Shown here one piece after another: positions 13,175 to 13,933 of a stretch of DNA of 13,933 bases. The notes under the pieces were generated by a model. That model was not told the DNA's origin. It ran no database searches and saw nothing but the letters and a program-made list of their open reading frames with translations. The stretch covers positions 1 to 13,933 of the forward strand of contig JAAUSP010000151.1 in the NCBI GenBank assembly GCA_012032575.1, in the 5' to 3' direction. Every line of letters starts with the position of its first letter. The first letter of the stretch is position 1. The position numbers were made by a program, and so were the translations under genes. This DNA comes from Anaerolineales bacterium. Lineage in GTDB: Bacteria > Chloroflexota > Anaerolineae > 4572-78 > J111.

Positions 13175-13933
13175 TTATTCGCCAACCGGCCAGCCGGTGC
13201 TGATGCTGCCGTCAATGATGCCGGCTTCAATCTCGGCCAGACCGTCTTTGACTTCCTGTGGCACAGCGGCGTCATAGTCATAGAATGGAGCCAGGCCCAC
13301 ACCGCCGTTCTCCAGCGAGCTGACAAGGTTCGTTCCACCTTCAAACTTGCCGGTCGCCATAAGGGTTACGGCTTCCTTCACCGCCACATCAATCTTCTTG
13401 AGGACACTGGTCAGATAGACCTCGGCCGCATCGGGATTGGTTTGGGTCAGGTCCGCATCCACCCCAATCACCTTGAAACCGCGATCCTGCGCTGCCGCCG
13501 CCGAGCCTAAGCCCACCGGCCCGGCCACCGGGAAGATGATGTCGCAGCCTTCGTCAAAGAAATTCTCGGCAAAGCTGCGCCCGTCGTCCAGGCTCTCAAA
13601 GTTGCCGGTGAACGAGCCATCCCCACCGCCTTCTGCTGCCGCATCGGTGGCCCAGCCCAGCACCTTGACTTCTGCGCCGTTTTGCTCGTTGTAGTATTTT
13701 ACCCCATTTTCAAAACCGACCATAAACTGGACCACCGGCGGGATTTTGATCCCACCATAGGTACAAACCGTGCCGGTTTCGCTCATCGCCGCCGACAGGT
13801 AGCCGACCATAAACGACGGCTGGTCTACCGCGAACAACAGGCCCATATCACCAGGAGTCTGGCTGGGGAAGTCTACAATCGCAAACGGCACATCCGGGTT
13901 GGCTTCACTGGCGGCCTTGGTGGCATCGCCACA
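13175..13933 (-). CDS. BMP-family nucleoside ABC transporter substrate-binding protein (partial)
   Basis: The reading frame is open to the right window edge, so the N-terminus with its expected lipoprotein signal is missing. The visible 252 residues match the BMP (Bmp/Med/PnrA) family of nucleoside-binding lipoproteins, which act outside the membrane. Marks are QPSFMVGYLSAAMSETG, YGGIKIPPVVQFMVGFENGV, the acidic and glycine-rich GSFTGNFESLDDG, GCDIIFPVAGPVGLG, VIGVDADLTQTNPDA and TSVLKKIDVAVKEAV, all in the usual family order. The protein ends GWPVGE at TAA 13175. Together with the ATPase and two permeases downstream it completes a nucleoside importer; the nucleoside hydrolase in the same locus supports nucleosides as the ligand. 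A terminator follows, separating it from the ATPase gene. Confidence 0.93.
   Translation of the reverse strand, partial: CGDATKAASEANPDVPFAIVDFPSQTPGDMGLLFAVDQPSFMVGYLSAAMSETGTVCTYGGIKIPPVVQFMVGFENGVKYYNEQNGAEVKVLGWATDAAAEGGGDGSFTGNFESLDDGRSFAENFFDEGCDIIFPVAGPVGLGSAAAAQDRGFKVIGVDADLTQTNPDAAEVYLTSVLKKIDVAVKEAVTLMATGKFEGGTNLVSSLENGGVGLAPFYDYDAAVPQEVKDGLAEIEAGIIDGSISTGWPVGE

Overview
This window reads like a chromosomal segment from an anaerobic or facultative bacterium, most likely a member of the Chloroflexota (Anaerolineae-like). That placement is inference from the gene types (UROD-type corrinoid methyltransferase cassette, BMP-type nucleoside importer), a moderately high GC content and spacers full of short palindromic repeats. 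No rRNA or marker gene is present to confirm it.

Left part (40-4909, plus strand). A strong intrinsic terminator closes something upstream. It is followed by a four-gene cobalamin-dependent methyltransfer cassette: a cobalamin-binding corrinoid protein, a uroporphyrinogen-decarboxylase-fold (UROD) methyltransferase, a [2Fe-2S]/ASKHA reductive activator of corrinoid proteins (RACo type), and a stand-alone MetH activation-domain-like protein. The UROD enzyme should move a methyl group to or from the corrinoid protein, and the last two proteins should rescue cobalamin that has oxidised to Co(II). No MttB-, MtaB- or MtrH-type partner methyltransferase is visible, so the substrate is unknown. Two of the cassette spacers are occupied by palindromic repeats, one of them a MITE-like element that appears to have inserted into the loop of an older hairpin.

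Middle part (4914-7340). A UbiD-family prFMN decarboxylase lies tail-to-tail with the cassette, 4 bp away. Divergent from it is a more AT-rich island with a BrnT-type toxin, its CopG/BrnA-like antitoxin, and a small uncharacterised gene on the opposite strand that is interrupted by an in-frame TGA.

Right part (7366-13933, minus strand). This is a nucleoside uptake and salvage locus, read from right to left: a BMP-family substrate-binding protein (cut by the window edge), a double-domain ABC ATPase, a nucleoside hydrolase, and two BPD_transp_2 permeases. The importer would bring nucleosides in and the hydrolase would split them into base and ribose. A terminator and a promoter-like sequence separate the binding-protein gene from the rest. 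Both permease genes carry one-base frameshifts; at least one lies in a homopolymer, so read or assembly error is as likely as gene decay. A second palindromic MITE-like element (81 bp, perfect 17-bp terminal inverted repeats, perfect 10-bp flanking direct repeat) lies in the leader of the ATPase gene, and AAACGTTT-centred palindromes resembling LacI/PurR-type operators recur in the operon spacers.
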